DNA of 64,000 nt. Source: Bacteroidales bacterium (lineage in GTDB: Bacteria; Bacteroidota; Bacteroidia; Bacteroidales; UBA3663). This document shows, one piece after another, positions 61,588 through 64,000 of this stretch (position 1 is the first letter of the stretch; every line of letters starts with the position of its first letter). The notes beneath the pieces are model-generated. The model ran no database searches, was not told where the DNA came from, and was given only the letters and a program-made list of their open reading frames with translations. A program made the position numbers and the translations under genes. The stretch covers positions 1 to 64,000 of the forward strand of contig JAFZTS010000002.1 in NCBI GenBank assembly GCA_017618715.1, given 5' to 3'.

Positions 61588-63561
61588 CTTTGGACCCTCC
61601 TTCTGGGCCTTCTTTTACTCCTGACGACCGCGTGCAACACGGCCCGACTCAGCACAGGCATTGAGCAATACAAGCGAGGCGAATACTTCGAAGCATCGCA
61701 GACATTCAAGACCGTCTATCGCAAGACTGATGCTCGTAGCGAGAGGGAGAAGAAAGGCGAGGCTGCATGGTATATGGGACTCTGTTTTGAGAAACTCATG
61801 ATTCCTGCTCAAGCCGCTTCCGGCTTCCAGAATGCACAGCGTTATGGATGGGATGACCCCTCGCTGCTTCTTCACCTTGCACAAGCACAACATCGCAATG
61901 GAAAATATCGCGATGCGGAAAAAACCTATTTGGAATATCTGGAACTGTTCAACGACGATTCACAGGCATTGGCTGGCCTTGAGAGTTGCCTAAAGGCCGC
62001 AGAATGGAAAGAAGCGGGTTCCCGATATCAAGTGAAACGTTTTGCTTTGGCAAGTGGTCGTCGTGCAGACTTCAGTCCTGCCATTTGGGGAGATAAAGAT
62101 GAGGTACTTTACTATACTTCCTCAGCTGATAAATCAACAGGTGACGAGAAATCACCCATCACCGGCACAAAGTACTTTGATATCTGGTGTCTTCGCAAAG
62201 ACGACAAGGATAAATGGGGACACCCTGAACTCATTGAAGGAGGTATCAATTCCGAAGGCGATGAAGGCACTCCTGCTTTCTCCCCCGACGGAAACACGAT
62301 GTATTATACTGCTGCTGGAGGAAAGGGACAGATAGCTACCCCACACCTTTATGCATCTTCGCGTTCCGATGCGTCATTCGGCAAAGGCACCATGCTTCAG
62401 TTCGGCAATGATACCCTTTCCGTCTATGCCCATCCTGCAGTTTCACCCGATGGACGTTGGTTGTATTTCGTCAGCAATATGCCAGGCGGAGAAGGCGGGT
62501 TGGACATCTGGCGAGCCCAACTACGCTCGGCTACTGATATTGCCTTTATCGAGAATCTCGGTCCCGCCATCAACACATCGGCTGACGAAATGTTTCCTAC
62601 CTTCTCACCCGATGGCATTCTTTATTTCAGCACCAACGGACGCGAGTCGTTGGGCGGACTCGACATATACAGTGCGCGATTGGACGAATGGGACACCTGG
62701 CACCTCGAACACCTTGGCGTACCCATAAACTCAAATGCGGACGATTTCGGTATGACCTTCTGCCGGGCCACCAAAGAACAACAGGAAGGGTGGTTCAGCT
62801 CCAACCGCCAACAAGGTAAGGGATATGACAATATCTATACCTTTCTTCTCCCCTCAATCAAAATCAATATCACAGGTTATGTCATGGATACCGAGGGCGA
62901 ACCCATTCCCGAGGCGATCGTACGTGTCGTCGGCCGCAATGGAATGAACTTCAAGTCGCTTACTAAGCCTGACGGCTCATACATCGCATCCATTGACCGT
63001 TCCACAGAATATGTAATGATGGCGGGCAAGACAGGCTATCTTAATCGTCGAGCACAATTCACCAGTGACCCAGCTGAAGAAGATGCTGACTATGAAGTTG
63101 ATTTCTATCTCCCAACGATTTCCAATCCCGTACTCATCGACAACATTTTCTACGATTTCAATAAGGCGACATTACGCGAAGAGTCATATCCTGCCCTCGA
63201 CGACCTCGTACAACTTCTCAACGACAACCCATACTGTGCTATCGAACTTGCCGCTCACACCGACCGTGTAGGCGGACAACCATACAACCTCGACCTCTCG
63301 CAGCGACGCGCCCAGTCCGTCGTTAACTATCTTGTCGAACAAGGTATCGACGAGGAGCGTCTCACTCCCGTTGGCTATGGCAAGGCCAATCCCAAAGTCA
63401 TCGACGACAAACTCCATGAGAAATACGATTTCCTTCCTGAAGGTCAGGAACTGACCGAAGAATTCGTCAATTCACTAAATGCCGAACAAAGGGTCATCGC
63501 TGACCAAATCAACCGTCGCACAGAATTCCAAGTCTTATCGACAACATGGGGGCTTGAATAA
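61570..63561 (+). CDS. porE: PorE-like T9SS lipoprotein (TPR, propeller, CRD, OmpA domain)
   Basis: The 663-residue lipoprotein (signal ending LLTTAC) has the domain order known for PorE: TPR-like repeats (about 25-145: YKRGEYFEASQTFKTVYRK), a WD40/PD40-like propeller (about 165-430, with FSPDGNTMYYT and FSPDGILYFST repeats), a carboxypeptidase regulatory-like domain (about 437-520), and an OmpA-type peptidoglycan-binding domain (about 525-660: IFYDFNKATLREES, AAHTDRVGGQPYNLDLSQRR). PorE links the secretion ring to the cell wall in the type IX system of Porphyromonas. The start is set by the signal peptide; a strong hairpin covers it. Confidence 0.82.
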   Translation: MKKSAFLWTLLLGLLLLLTTACNTARLSTGIEQYKRGEYFEASQTFKTVYRKTDARSEREKKGEAAWYMGLCFEKLMIPAQAASGFQNAQRYGWDDPSLLLHLAQAQHRNGKYRDAEKTYLEYLELFNDDSQALAGLESCLKAAEWKEAGSRYQVKRFALASGRRADFSPAIWGDKDEVLYYTSSADKSTGDEKSPITGTKYFDIWCLRKDDKDKWGHPELIEGGINSEGDEGTPAFSPDGNTMYYTAAGGKGQIATPHLYASSRSDASFGKGTMLQFGNDTLSVYAHPAVSPDGRWLYFVSNMPGGEGGLDIWRAQLRSATDIAFIENLGPAINTSADEMFPTFSPDGILYFSTNGRESLGGLDIYSARLDEWDTWHLEHLGVPINSNADDFGMTFCRATKEQQEGWFSSNRQQGKGYDNIYTFLLPSIKINITGYVMDTEGEPIPEAIVRVVGRNGMNFKSLTKPDGSYIASIDRSTEYVMMAGKTGYLNRRAQFTSDPAEEDADYEVDFYLPTISNPVLIDNIFYDFNKATLREESYPALDDLVQLLNDNPYCAIELAAHTDRVGGQPYNLDLSQRRAQSVVNYLVEQGIDEERLTPVGYGKANPKVIDDKLHEKYDFLPEGQELTEEFVNSLNAEQRVIADQINRRTEFQVLSTTWGLE

Positions 63562-63580
63562 GATTTGGACTTATCATTTG

Positions 63581-64000
63581 TTACGCCTCCTTGATTCCCG
63601 TCATGATATAGGGGATGTTGTTCATGATGAGGGTATCCTTCTTTTCTTGTTCGGGCAGTTCTTCGTAAGGTGCGATGTCAAGATGGATGAACTTCTCGTT
63701 TTTCAATTCCTTGAAATGGGAACGGTCGCGGCGCTCTTCCTGGGTTGCTGCAGAATAACCCATGAGCAACTGTGTGGCCATCCAGCGACGATGTTCCACT
63801 TCTGAGAGGCTATCCAGTTGCTTATCAGAAAGGTTACGAATGTCTTCCTTTGTCGGCCTGATATTGAAACAACGCAGCTTTAAGGGGATGGAATTGGCAC
63901 TAGCGATGCTTGACTGCTTGTGCGCGTAAGAAAGTCTTCTCCATGCCTCTTCTTCGTCCTTGGCAGGAGGATTGCCATATTCCGAATCGTAAACGCGGTT
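63581..64000 (-). CDS. C-terminal part of a RyR-domain protein, cut by the window edge
   Basis: The minus-strand frame is open from the window end to the stop at 63581 (about 139 residues). It includes SEYGNPPAKDEEEAWRRLSY and then VEHRRWMATQLLMGYSAATQ, IAPYEELPEQEKKDTLIMNN, which fits the RyR (ryanodine receptor-like) repeat found in prokaryotic proteins, where a conserved E-H-x-R-W and a PYxxLPExEK stretch occur. In bacteria such domains are often fused to TrkA-like potassium-channel regulators, but that part is not visible. The gene is convergent with porE, with only 19 bp between the stops. Confidence 0.6.
   Translation of the reverse strand, partial: NRVYDSEYGNPPAKDEEEAWRRLSYAHKQSSIASANSIPLKLRCFNIRPTKEDIRNLSDKQLDSLSEVEHRRWMATQLLMGYSAATQEERRDRSHFKELKNEKFIHLDIAPYEELPEQEKKDTLIMNNIPYIMTGIKEA

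Overview
The window reads as a chromosomal segment of a Bacteroidales bacterium, most likely a Prevotellaceae relative. This rests on the TTTG / TAnnTTTG promoter architecture seen repeatedly, a SusC/SusD pair, sodium/proton-translocating Rnf genes in Bacteroidales order, DUF4954, DUF4468 and DUF4248 families, and a PorE-like type IX secretion (T9SS) lipoprotein together with several secreted proteins that end in a short C-terminal sorting-like tail. No rRNA, tRNA, CRISPR array or intact transposon was recognised.

Layout. 0-2 kb: the first codons of a leftward gene behind two tandem promoters carrying phased TGGACA boxes, a small secreted protein and an outer-membrane barrel protein. 2-9 kb: GH92 mannosidase lipoprotein, DUF4954 beta-helix protein, NAD(P)HX dehydratase and a MATE exporter. 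9-23 kb: a pectin-utilisation locus, GC-rich by eye: SusC, SusD, a surface protein, a DUF4957/DUF5123-type protein with a duplicated module, and a 1,429-residue pectate lyase-pectin methylesterase fusion. 23-30 kb: Crp/Fnr regulator, barrel protein, GH13 amylase lipoprotein and a three-gene thioredoxin-like operon. 30.2-31.8 kb: a gene-poor patch with a frameshifted DUF4248 pseudogene, a 12-bp tandem repeat, a third phased-box promoter and a ten-copy 42-bp tandem repeat. 31.8-41.2 kb: YidE/AspT-like transporter, HrpB-MATE-HAD-small protein-peptidase S51 cluster, then an ATP-grasp/esterase pair. 41.3-47.2 kb: RseC-RnfBCDGEA on the minus strand. 47.4-50.6 kb: M28 peptidase, SufE, DUF4468 protein, DMT transporter. 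50.6-56.3 kb: dGTPase and an esterase-GH2 operon. 56.5-64 kb: CCA/poly(A) polymerase family enzyme, Rpe, Pgk, a secreted alpha/beta hydrolase, PorE-like lipoprotein and the end of a RyR-domain gene.

How the genes work together. In the pectin locus the esterase half of the fusion would demethylate homogalacturonan and the lyase half would cleave it; SusCD would then import the oligosaccharides. The C-terminal tails and the PorE-like protein suggest surface delivery by T9SS. The esterase-GH2 operon may add side-chain trimming.

The strongest undescribed signal is a promoter class with identical geometry at three places (78-141, 174-237, 31009-31071): four GACA boxes at exact 10-bp steps, 19 nt, then TAnnTTTGC, with the boxes standing where the usual TTTG lies. 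One copy drives the 42-bp repeat, which itself contains TGTCC and GGACA words. A second strong signal is a perfect 16-bp hairpin over the start codon of the PorE-like gene.
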